A model generated the notes under the pieces. It was given only the letters and a program-made list of their open reading frames with translations, ran no database searches and had not been told where the DNA came from. From Sphingomonas hankookensis (lineage in GTDB: Bacteria; Pseudomonadota; Alphaproteobacteria; Sphingomonadales; Sphingomonadaceae), in the NCBI RefSeq assembly GCF_028551275.1, contig NZ_CP117025.1:1-64000 (forward strand): DNA of 64,000 bases, given 5' to 3'. A program made the translations under genes and the position numbers. Positions 54,600 through 62,392 of this stretch are shown one piece after another. The first letter of the stretch is position 1. The number at the start of each line of letters is the position of its first letter.

Positions 54600-54753
54600 C
54601 GACGATTTCCCAAGCATTTACGAGGGTTTGGAGCACCACAAGCGGCATCATTGTGTAGACTGTCGGTGGAGACGATCTTGGTGCTGGACCGTCGCTTCGA
54701 CGGTTTTGCGAGGACTTCCAATGAGTTGGAAGTCGCTGGAGCGGGCGAAGGGA
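54593..54753. repeat. Right arm of the 161-bp inverted repeat
   Basis: Exact reverse complement of 52996-53156, including a copy of the tRNA-Gly 3' end (54737-54753, minus strand). Between 54754 and 54908 a minus-strand frame (MDHTPDLTDEAPATIDQTDA from 54910) runs into the arm; it may be a gene cut by the repeat, but lacks a ribosome-binding site and is not called. Confidence 0.95.
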
Positions 54754-54908
54754 CCGCACCATGCCCATCTTCTCGACCATCCGGTGACGCTCCGCTGACT
54801 GCCTCGCGACGGCCCCGCAAGCGTTCGGTGATGGCCTGTATGGTGGTCGGCGCATCGGTTTGGTCGATGGTGGCTGGTGCCTCGTCAGTGAGGTCGGGGG
54901 TATGATCC

Positions 54909-55082
54909 ATGGGTGACGCTTTCGAGGGCGGTTGCGGCGACGATCATGGCGACGAGGCGTGCCCGATCTGCCGGGGTGAAGAACTCAACCCGGCCTTCCT
55001 CGCGCGTATCGAGCAGGCAGGCGCGCAGCCGGGGAAGACGATGACCTTCGACGAGGCGATGGAGTGGTTGCGCGCTCGCTGA
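54909..55082 (+). CDS. Small acidic protein with a CPxC motif
   Basis: 57 residues: an acidic N-terminal part with Cys residues (GGCGDDHGDEACPICRGEE) that could bind zinc, then PAFLARIEQAGAQPGKTMTF and DEAMEWLRAR. GGGGG lies 9 bp before the ATG. The FDEAMEWL-type end is reminiscent of small regulatory or antitoxin-like proteins, but no family is recognised. It ends exactly where the convergent recombinase gene ends (55083). Confidence 0.55.
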   Translation: MGDAFEGGCGDDHGDEACPICRGEELNPAFLARIEQAGAQPGKTMTFDEAMEWLRAR

Positions 55083-55673
55083 TCAGGCGGCGAGCGCCAT
55101 TTGCTGCTTCACCCGATGGACGGTCGCGACACCGACCTTGAGCTTCTTGGCGGTGGCGTTGATGGAGACGCCCTTGGTGAGGGATCGCTTGATACGCTCG
55201 ACCTTCTCGGCGTCGAGGGGCGGTCGGCCTGACCGTTTCGTGGATCGGGCCAACCCGGCCTTGATCCGTGAGATGATCATCTCGCGCTCGAAGTCGGCGA
55301 ACACCGACAGCATGCCGAACATGGCGCGTCCGCTGGGCGTGCTGGTGTCGAGCGCCTGCTGGTGGAGATAGAGGTCCACGCCCTTGGCGTTGATCTCGGT
55401 GAGGAAGGTGACGAGATTCTGGAGGGAGCGCCCGAGCCGGTCCACGGCCCAGCTTGCCACCATGTCGATCTCGCGCCGCGCGACAGCCTTCATCAGCGCA
55501 TCGTAGCCGGGGCGCTTGTCACGTCCCTTCGATCCGCTGATGCCATGATCGCAGAACTCGGCGACGACTTCCCAGCCAAGTCGTTCGGCGACGGCCATGA
55601 GTTCTCGACGCTGGTTCTCGGTGGTCTGGCTGTCCTGTGAGACGCGGGTGTAGAGGGCAACGCGCTTGGTCAT
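55083..55673 (-). CDS. Serine recombinase (resolvase/invertase family)
   Basis: 196 residues. The catalytic domain has the nucleophile Ser12 in YTRVSQDSQTTENQ, then DHGISGSKGRDKRPGYDALM and VASWAVDRLGRSLQNLV. AMFGMLSVFADFEREMI forms the E-helix, and the C-terminal HTH is SINATAKKLKVGVATVHRV. ATG 55673 is favoured over 55718 for its MTKRVALY N-terminus. It is Hin/Tn3-resolvase size. No obvious res site or invertible segment of its own was found next to it, though 56082-56148 holds an inverted repeat. Confidence 0.92.
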   Translation of the reverse strand: MTKRVALYTRVSQDSQTTENQRRELMAVAERLGWEVVAEFCDHGISGSKGRDKRPGYDALMKAVARREIDMVASWAVDRLGRSLQNLVTFLTEINAKGVDLYLHQQALDTSTPSGRAMFGMLSVFADFEREMIISRIKAGLARSTKRSGRPPLDAEKVERIKRSLTKGVSINATAKKLKVGVATVHRVKQQMALAA

Positions 55674-55779
55674 TCCAGAATGACTCGCTCCAGTTCTGGA
55701 ACGGGTCAAGCAGTTCATTTAGTTCGATTATTTCCCGTTCGTGTGAGAGCCTTCGACCGTCATCACCATGGAGGCGAGT

Positions 55780-55983
55780 ATGGCGCGAACGACGATCCGG
55801 GATCAGCGTGGTTTTATCATCGGGCATATCGAGGACATGACGCAGGGGCGGCAGCGAGCATTCAACTTCGCGGGCCGCATCCTTGGCACTTACGACCCCA
55901 CCACCGGCAAGACGGTCGATGACACCTTCCGCATCGTCGGGACCGGCAACCAGTTGATGGGGCTCATCGAACGGGCGAAGTGA
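55780..55983 (+). CDS. Small conserved-type protein of the accessory region
   Basis: 67 residues (MARTTIRDQRGFIIGHIEDM, then FAGRILGTYDPTTGKTVDDT and a helical end). The ATG at 55780 has GGAGG 5 bp upstream; an ATG 12 bp earlier lacks one. The beta-turn pattern RGFIIGHIED...GRILGTYDP is repeated within the protein like a small two-unit beta-sheet. It diverges from the serine recombinase gene. Function unknown. Confidence 0.65.
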   Translation: MARTTIRDQRGFIIGHIEDMTQGRQRAFNFAGRILGTYDPTTGKTVDDTFRIVGTGNQLMGLIERAK

Positions 55984-56081
55984 AAACGGGGTGGTTGTCG
56001 GCGGTTGCCCAGTTTGTGCATTGAGCCGCGATTCAACGAGGCGCAAAGCAGTCGAGCTTCACCCGTCCAACGGTTGAGGAA

Positions 56082-56148
56082 GCGGATAGGCTGGCGGTGT
56101 CCAGCGCGGCCCCCTCCACAAGGGCAGCAGCCTCACCAGCCTATCCGC
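56082..56148. repeat. 13-bp perfect inverted repeat in the gap 55984-56178
   Basis: GCGGATAGGCTGG (56082-56094) and its complement CCAGCCTATCCGC (56136-56148) are 41 bp apart. It could be a terminator for the small gene upstream or a recombination site for the neighbouring serine recombinase. Nothing else is seen in this gap. Confidence 0.55.
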
Positions 56149-56178
56149 GACCTTTCTATCAGATGATGTGGCGGCGCG

Positions 56179-56325
56179 TCACTTGCGGGGCTTGCCCGCA
56201 TCGCTGCGCTTCTCGCGCCAGCGGCCATCATCGTTCTTCGCGCGAGTCAGCCCTGCATTGGGTCCGGTCTTGACCTTCGGGCCACCCTTCGTGCGGTCGT
56301 TGCCATTGCTGTCGAACAGTCCCAT
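56179..56325 (-). CDS. Very small basic protein
   Basis: 48 residues: MGLFDSNGNDRTKGGPKVKT, then GPNAGLTRAKNDDGRWREKRSD and a basic end. A near-perfect Shine-Dalgarno (AAGGAGGT) lies 7 bp before the ATG, good evidence of translation for such a short frame. Gly/Lys-rich and probably disordered. IS21 copy 2 is inserted about 90 bp upstream and may have cut its promoter. Confidence 0.6.
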   Translation of the reverse strand: MGLFDSNGNDRTKGGPKVKTGPNAGLTRAKNDDGRWREKRSDAGKPRK

Positions 56326-56592
56326 CGGCGATACCTCCTTCGTGCTTCCAAGATATGCATGCCGGGTGGTGGTGCCAGCTTCCGCCGCATCATTTTCAAC
56401 TGCTTTTCGAAATGGAGATGTCAATCGGCGTCCAAAAAGGACCCCCTATCGGCGTCCAAAAGGGACCCCCTTCGTCGAGCAGCGTTACGGGTATGACGGG
56501 TGCACCGTTCGCGCTGGTTGCGGCGTAGGGCGGGCGTAGCCCGACCGGAGGCGCAACCAGCGCGAAGCGTTCTCTGCCGGTGGTCCTGGGCG

Positions 56593-57321
56593 TCAGCTTC
56601 GATGTTTGAAGCGCCAGCTGTCGTTGCCGGTTTCGACGATGTCGCAATGGTGGGTAATACGGTCGAGCAGTGCGGTGGTCATCTTGGGGTCGCCAAAGAC
56701 GGTCGGCCACTCGCCAAAGGCGAGGTTCGTGGTGACGATGACGGAGGTCTGCTCGTAGAGCTTGCTGACGAGGTGGAAGAGCATTTGACCGCCCGAGCGT
56801 GCAAACGGCAGGTAGCCAAGCTCGTCGAGCACCACGAGGTCGAGGCGCGAGAGCTGGGCCGCCAGCGTGCCGGCCTTGCCAAGGCGCGTTTCCTCCTCGA
56901 GTCGGTTCACCAGGTCCACTGTGTTGAAGTAGCGTCCGCGGGCGCCGGCTCGTACCACATTGGCGGTGATGGCGGTGGCGAGATGCGTCTTGCCGGTACC
57001 CGTTCCACCGACCAGCACGACGTTGCGTCGGCCCGGAAGAAACGAGCCGCTGTACAGCGAGCGCACCAGTCCCTCGTTGATGGGAGTGTCGCCGAAGACG
57101 AAGGCGTCGAGGTCCTTCACCGCGGGCAACCTGGCGGCCGACATCCGGTAACGGACCGAGGCTGCATGGCGGTGCGTCGCCTCGGCACGCAGCAGGTCGG
57201 TCAGGACCTCCATGGTCGTGCGCTTGCGCTGGAGACCGGTAGTGACCGCCTCGTCGAAAGCGCCAGCCATGCCCTTCAGCCCCAACTCGGTCATGGCCGT
57301 CATCATCTCATGCCGCTGCAT
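56593..57321 (-). CDS. istB: IstB-like AAA+ ATPase helper of IS21 copy 2
   Basis: Protein identical to the copy-1 product: Walker [12 protein letters not shown], Walker [13 protein letters not shown] 57321 overlaps the end of istA (57308). Intact. Confidence 0.93.
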   Translation of the reverse strand: MQRHEMMTAMTELGLKGMAGAFDEAVTTGLQRKRTTMEVLTDLLRAEATHRHAASVRYRMSAARLPAVKDLDAFVFGDTPINEGLVRSLYSGSFLPGRRNVVLVGGTGTGKTHLATAITANVVRAGARGRYFNTVDLVNRLEEETRLGKAGTLAAQLSRLDLVVLDELGYLPFARSGGQMLFHLVSKLYEQTSVIVTTNLAFGEWPTVFGDPKMTTALLDRITHHCDIVETGNDSWRFKHRS

Positions 57322-58840
57322 GGAGGCCTCGCAGGCTGTCATAGCGGTTGCAGTCGGCGCGGGGCGGATGGCGCAGCGCCAGATCTTCTGGCGTGACAAT
57401 AGTCAGCGGTCGCGGCGGTTCGCGCCGGCGGGCCAGGATGTTGACGATGACGTCGTCGCTGGCGACGCCGGCCAGCAATGCTTCGCGCACGGCCGCTTCC
57501 ACCGCCTCGAGTCCGTCGTCGAGCACCGCGGCCAGCACCCGCACGAACCGCCGGTCGGCATCGTCACCGACGCCAAGCTTGCGCCGCAGTCGTGCCAGCG
57601 CAGGCGGCAGCTCCCAGCCCTGGAACGGCGCGCCGTTCCGCAGGGCGCCCGGCTTGGTCGCCAACACCGGCAGATAATGCCACGGGTCGTAGATGGTCCG
57701 GTCCCGGCCGAAAAACCGGGGATGGTCGGCGACGACTTCCCCGTCGCAGCGCACGACGATGCGGTCGGCATAGGCGCGGACCTGAACGGCACGTCGCACC
57801 ACCCTGGCAGAAACGGAGTAGCGGTTGCGGTCGAAGCTGATGAGGCATGTGCCGCTTACCGCATGCTCGCTCTCATGAAAGCCGTCGAAGGGTGCGACAA
57901 CAGGCTGGAGCACGCTGCGCTCGGCAGCCCAGGCCTGAGCAACCGTCAGTTCCTTCTGCTCGGGATGCTGGTGCAACTCTGTCCAGCGCCGACACTCGGC
58001 CTCCAGCCAACCGTTCAGCTCCTCGAGGCTGGTAAATCGCAGGCGTGGCTGGAAGAAGCGGCCGCGTGCGGTTTGCACCTGGTTCTCGACCTGACCTTTC
58101 TCCCAGCCCGACGCCGGCGAGCAGGCGGTCGGCTCGACCATGTAATGGTTGGCCATGACCAGGAAGCGCCGGTTGAAGACACGCTCCTTGCCCGTGAACA
58201 CGCTCGTGACCGCCGTCTTCATGTTGTCGTAGATGCCGCGCGTCGGCACACCTCCGAAGAAGGCAAACGCCCGCGCATGCGCGTCGAACAGCATCTCCTG
58301 TGTCTCGCGGGGATAGGCTCGCACATACATTGCCCGCGACGCGCATAGCCGGACATGCGCGACCTTTACCCGCATCGGCTTGCCCGAAATCTCCACGTCC
58401 TCGTGGCTCCAGTCGAACTGGTAAGCCTCGCCCGGCCGGAACAGCAGCGGGATGAACGCCGGCGCATTCATCACATCGCGACGTCGCGCCCGGCGCCAGC
58501 GGGCCGCATAACGCCGCACCGCGTCGTACGAGCCGTCGAACCCCTCGCGCAGCAGCAGGTCGTGGATGCGCGTGAGGCGCAGCTTCTCGCGCCGCGGCCG
58601 TGCCTCATCTTCCTCCAGCAACGCATCCAGTCGCGCCTGAAATGGCCCCAGCTTCGGCAGCGGCTGTACCTCCCGCCGATACCCCATGTCCGCTTCCGGC
58701 GCCCGGATCGCCTTGCGCACCACCTTGCGCGACAGGTGCAGGTCCCGCGCTATCGCCTTGATGGCCTTCCCCGACGCGTGCTCGCGCCGGATCCTCAACA
58801 CCGTCTCCAATACCAGCATCCCGATCTCGCCGCCTGACAC
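57308..58840 (-). CDS. istA: IstA transposase of IS21 copy 2
   Basis: 510 residues, identical to the copy-1 product, GTG start at 58840. HTH and catalytic DDE residues are intact. It precedes istB and probably drives its translation. Confidence 0.93.
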   Translation of the reverse strand: MSGGEIGMLVLETVLRIRREHASGKAIKAIARDLHLSRKVVRKAIRAPEADMGYRREVQPLPKLGPFQARLDALLEEDEARPRREKLRLTRIHDLLLREGFDGSYDAVRRYAARWRRARRRDVMNAPAFIPLLFRPGEAYQFDWSHEDVEISGKPMRVKVAHVRLCASRAMYVRAYPRETQEMLFDAHARAFAFFGGVPTRGIYDNMKTAVTSVFTGKERVFNRRFLVMANHYMVEPTACSPASGWEKGQVENQVQTARGRFFQPRLRFTSLEELNGWLEAECRRWTELHQHPEQKELTVAQAWAAERSVLQPVVAPFDGFHESEHAVSGTCLISFDRNRYSVSARVVRRAVQVRAYADRIVVRCDGEVVADHPRFFGRDRTIYDPWHYLPVLATKPGALRNGAPFQGWELPPALARLRRKLGVGDDADRRFVRVLAAVLDDGLEAVEAAVREALLAGVASDDVIVNILARRREPPRPLTIVTPEDLALRHPPRADCNRYDSLRGLHAAA

Positions 58841-58942
58841 ACCGCCAAGCGAACAGCCTAGACCAACGGGATGAGGGGTCCCTTTTCGACGCCGATCACC
58901 CCGCTACCGGGGTCCCTTTTCCACGCCGATCCACAATGGAGA

Positions 58943-59784
58943 AAACGGGCATCCCGGATCGACGGAAATCCGACAGTTTTTGGAGTCAGATTCGGCGGTG
59001 CTTTTGGAATGCCCCGGCCGACACCGCGTAGCCGGGTATCAGGGGCGATTTTCACGAAAGTAAATAATGCAGGGTCCACGCCGCCTTTGGTATGATCCAC
59101 CCATACAGCACGGGTCCACGGTCCCGCTAAACCGGCCATATAATCCTCGTGGGGCATCGTCCCCGAACAGGCGCTCTTGATAGGGGGAGAAATCCCGAGC
59201 CGTGCGGCGTCCAGTGAAATCGGTAGCGAGGGCCGCCCGCGTCAGTGCCATAGCGGGTCCGCTACACGCCTCCCCGGAGGATCGTTGTGGTTCATCCCTC
59301 GGAAAACGGGGTAAGGTGACAAGGCCCGATCGTCGGATTGGGTGGCACTGTAGAAGGAGGCTCTGTGCGTGTAGCTCACAACCTCCTACTCGACGGTCGT
59401 CATGTTGAACGGCGTCCGTCGAGCGCTTCGGCCCTTGTGGCCGATAACCGTCGCGGCTCCCGGAAGGGGGCCGGAAAGCGCACCTCATGCCGGGTCAGGG
59501 CGACCACCGGCTTCTCGTTGTGGAGGAGGGTGCGAGTTCACCATCGATCCCAAAGTGAGATGACTTTCCTCCCGGAGTCTGGCCCACCGTCATGGTGCGC
59601 GAGGCTCCGGGGGGAGAAAGTTCATCATCAACCCAAGTGAGAGGATGAAAAGGACAGATTGATTGATCTGGTCCAAATCGCTTCCTTCAATCGCTCGGTC
59701 AGGTTGGGAGCGACTGCGACCAAACTGACAACGAGCAGGGCGAGCGATAGCTCGGCCTCCAAATGATGGAGGGAGTGAATAGGG
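58943..59784. other. Unrecognised stretch between IS21 copy 2 and the methyltransferase gene
   Basis: 842 bp with no gene I can name. On the minus strand two overlapping frames, one with ALTRAALATDFTGRRTARDF then SPYQERLFG (59039-59488) and one with MPHEDYMAGLAGPWTRAVWV (to 58943), meet near 59157 as if one protein had been frameshifted. If IS21 copy 2 is removed, the second frame stays open past 56418. They may be a decayed gene. The remainder holds strong hairpins, including 59569-59616, and a repeated motif (AGTTCACCATC at 59535, AGTTCATCATC at 59619). Confidence 0.4.
59569..59616. repeat. Strong hairpin in the unrecognised stretch
   Basis: CTCCCGGAG and CTCCGGGGGGAG can pair around an inner stem CACC-GTCAT-GGTG. 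No T-run follows on either strand. It might be part of a structured RNA. Confidence 0.45.
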
Positions 59785-61953
59785 TTAGGCCGCAAGTTGG
59801 CTGTTGAAGCCCATTCGGCCCGCCGCATCCATGCAATAGCCGGGGTCGATCTCGATCCCGATGAACTTCCGATCACATTGCAGCGCTGCCACTCCCGTCG
59901 AACCGCTACCCATGAACGGATCGAGGACGATTTTTGCAGAAGTGGTCTCGATCACGCGCTTGGCAAGCTCAACCGGAAAGGGCGCTGGATGGCCGTTGTT
60001 GCGCTCGTGCTTCACCTTCCACACGTCCTTCATTCCCGATGCGGCTTTGGACCGCAGCCGGAAACCCGGCTTGGCGAAGATCACGATCCACTCATGGCAA
60101 GGAAGGTAGAAAGACTGGTTGAAGTTGAATCCGCTTCCCCGGTCCCAGATGACAATCTGCCGCACAGGCAAACCCGGATTGAGATCAAGAGGCGTCTGGA
60201 GCACGCCGTTCTGAACGCGCGGCTTGTGATTGTAGTAAATCGCACCGTCATCCGCCAGCAGACGCCAGCACTCACGGAGCACGTCCTTCTGCCACTCGAT
60301 ATATCCAGCGGGATCGCGAGCATCATCATAGCTGGCATATCCGTTGCTCAAGTCCATGCCCTTCCACTTTCCGCTGCTTGCGGCACCGCGAACCTTCCCG
60401 TCGCTCGACCGACCAAGGTTGTAGGGAGGTGAAGTAAAGACCAGATCGACCGAGCCGGTCGGCATCCGCCGCATAGTGTCGAGGCAGTCGCCGTTATAGA
60501 TGGTGACCTCGTTCGAAGATGCCGTGGGCAACAGCGCATGGGCGTTATCGTTGGCCGATTTGGCAATAGTTTCGACCGGGGAAACGATTGGCGTCACGTC
60601 GGACGTGGCCTGATCGACCGTCGCAGCGACACGTTCCTGCGCGGTGAGGAAGTAATCATCGGTCATTTCGACGCCGATGGAACGTCGACCCGACCGCAAC
60701 GCCGCAACGCAGGTGCTTCCACTTCCCATGAAGCTGTCGAAAACCACGTCGCCCTCGTTGGAGTAGGTCCGGATCAGATATTCCAGCAAGGCGAGCGGCT
60801 TTTGAAACGGATGCACACCGTTCTGGTCTTTCGGGCAGAACACGGTGGTCCGAGGGTTATTGGTGGTTCCTTCGTATTTCCGACCGGGATTATGAGTAAC
60901 ATTGTCTAGATGTGGCGAATGCGTCGAGGCGCTTACAGTTTGAATGCCCGTCGAACGTTGCCCAAGCGCGTGATAGGTATAGCGGCGGGGCGAGCGATTC
61001 TTATGAATCGTTGTGCCAGCACTAAAGACGAGAATGTCCTCGTGCTGCTTCAAGGGCCGGTTGCGCGCATGAAGTGATGCGGTAGCTCGGTTCTTGATCC
61101 AGACAATATCATGCTTGAAGAGGTCAATCCCTTCGCAGACCAGCTTGGACGAGAAAGGCTGGGAGCCGAAAAGGATGATCGTGCCGGTCGGCTTGATGAT
61201 CCGGCGATACTCCGCCCACATTGCCTCCAGATCAATCGTGGGGTCGATTACGAGGCCAGTGGTCGCATAGGGCGGATCGGCAAGGATGAGATCGACCGAG
61301 CCATCCGGCATCGACTTCATGATTTCGAAGCAATCCCCCCGATGCAGCACGGGCATGAACTTCTCGGTGGGAGCCGGGGCATCGGCCACACGCTGCCGCA
61401 CGTCCGTGATCGCGTCGGGTGGCATTGCCCCGCGAGCACGCGCGCGGCCAGTGCTGCCGGTAGTGGCGTCGGGGACAATCGCGTCGTCGCGCCGGTGCTT
61501 GGAACGAGGCGAACGGAGCCGCCAGCGAACAGGTGCATCGGCCGCCTCGATCAGGTCGGGAAGCTCGACCTCCAACTTGGCAAGACGCTTGTAGACCGTG
61601 CCGTAAGCAACCTTCCGTCCCTTGGAGGCAATCTCGGTGCGGATGGCATGCGCGCTCCGCCATTCGGTGCAGAGGGCGTCGAGGAACAGATCATCAGGGA
61701 TAACAGTGCCAGTGGGCTTGGTGCTGCCACGAAGCGGCGGGGTGGGATGATCCACAACCTCGACGCTGATCTCGTCCGCGTCATTCGCCGCCTCGGGAAG
61801 ATTGGCGGCGGGCTGGTTGACCAGCGCCCGCAGCCCTTCGAAAAGGCGCTGATACTGGCTTTCAGCCGAAGTGGCGCGGTCATTGGCGGCATCAAGCTGC
61901 GCAGTGATCGCCGCGCCAAGTTGGGTGAGGATATCGTGGATCGGTTGGGTCAT
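59785..61953 (-). CDS. Tandem two-domain DNA methyltransferase
   Basis: 722 residues. The N-terminal ~200 include a coiled segment and a winged-helix-like part (AHAIRTEIASKGRKVAYGTVYKRLAKLEV). Domain 1 has motif IV ADPPYATTG (near residue 232) and motif I DSFMGSGSTC (near 405). Domain 2 has TSPPYNLGR (near 504) and DPFMGSGSTG (near 676). Both have the beta order (IV before I) of type II N6-adenine or N4-cytosine enzymes; DPPY suits adenine, SPPY often N4-cytosine. All motifs look complete. No restriction enzyme gene is adjacent, so it is an orphan in this window. Confidence 0.9.
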   Translation of the reverse strand: MTQPIHDILTQLGAAITAQLDAANDRATSAESQYQRLFEGLRALVNQPAANLPEAANDADEISVEVVDHPTPPLRGSTKPTGTVIPDDLFLDALCTEWRSAHAIRTEIASKGRKVAYGTVYKRLAKLEVELPDLIEAADAPVRWRLRSPRSKHRRDDAIVPDATTGSTGRARARGAMPPDAITDVRQRVADAPAPTEKFMPVLHRGDCFEIMKSMPDGSVDLILADPPYATTGLVIDPTIDLEAMWAEYRRIIKPTGTIILFGSQPFSSKLVCEGIDLFKHDIVWIKNRATASLHARNRPLKQHEDILVFSAGTTIHKNRSPRRYTYHALGQRSTGIQTVSASTHSPHLDNVTHNPGRKYEGTTNNPRTTVFCPKDQNGVHPFQKPLALLEYLIRTYSNEGDVVFDSFMGSGSTCVAALRSGRRSIGVEMTDDYFLTAQERVAATVDQATSDVTPIVSPVETIAKSANDNAHALLPTASSNEVTIYNGDCLDTMRRMPTGSVDLVFTSPPYNLGRSSDGKVRGAASSGKWKGMDLSNGYASYDDARDPAGYIEWQKDVLRECWRLLADDGAIYYNHKPRVQNGVLQTPLDLNPGLPVRQIVIWDRGSGFNFNQSFYLPCHEWIVIFAKPGFRLRSKAASGMKDVWKVKHERNNGHPAPFPVELAKRVIETTSAKIVLDPFMGSGSTGVAALQCDRKFIGIEIDPGYCMDAAGRMGFNSQLAA

Positions 61954-62075
61954 GCGTCACCTCGTCGTTTGGGGCGACCGACCAGATATCGCTCCTCGCA
62001 GTGATTCGTCTCCAGCCCTCACGTTTAGATGTGGTCGTTAACTTCACATTTAGTGGGCGAGTTCAAACCCTTCCG
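61954..62075. promoter_or_regulatory. Divergent upstream region with a repeated TCACRTTTAG motif
   Basis: Between the methyltransferase and the rightward gene. TCACGTTTAGATGTGG (62018) and TCACATTTAGTGGG (62045) form a spaced direct repeat around GTTAAC, suggesting an operator controlling both divergent genes. Confidence 0.45.
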
Positions 62076-62392
62076 ATGCAGGAAGAGCGCGAACGCGGCA
62101 GAATCATCGGGTTGAGACAAAGGCGGCTTGCCACCGCCGAATGGGCGGCGAGCTTCGTTCCGCTGCTTGCGGAAGCGCGTCGAGAACTCCCGATTTATGC
62201 GGACACCGGAGAACCGTCTCAAGACGCATACGCGCGGTGGCTCACTGAAGCCGGTATTCTCACGCGACGACAGAAAAAGATATGGCGTTCGGAGTCAGTG
62301 CGTCGCCTGTTCGACATCCACATCGGTCTCATTGATGAGGCAGAACGCGAGTTCGAAATCGCAATGGCGATCGTGAGGTTCAAAATGCGCTA
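62076..62392 (+). pseudogene. Small gene divergent from the methyltransferase, 3' end cut by IS21 copy 3
   Basis: About 105 residues remain from ATG 62076: an arginine-rich helix (EERERGRIIGLRQRRLATAEW), then DAYARWLTEAGILTRRQKKI and a helical end (RRLFDIHIGLIDEAEREFEI). The middle resembles the C-terminal region of resolvases (ARWLxxxGIxTR), an HTH-like unit, but no family is certain. The frame enters the IS at 62393 and stops within it at 62432, so the original C-terminus is lost. Confidence 0.5.

Larger units (their letters stand above)
56419..58935 (-). mobile_element. IS21-family element, copy 2 (complete, 2517 bp)
   Basis: Same length, ends and proteins as copy 1, same orientation. Flanked by ATGGAGA on both sides (56412-56418 and 58936-58942), so it arrived as a simple insertion. 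No difference from copy 1 was noticed, pointing to recent transposition. Confidence 0.94.

Noticed and set aside
54563..54910. Minus-strand frame of 115 codons running into the right arm of the inverted repeat
   Set aside because: No ribosome-binding site; its start overlaps the better-supported plus-strand gene at 54909 and its C-terminal half is repeat DNA. Possibly a cut gene, but not supportable.
59158..59784. Group II intron or retron
   Set aside because: No reverse transcriptase, no recognisable domain V or GTGYG boundary. Only generic hairpins are visible.
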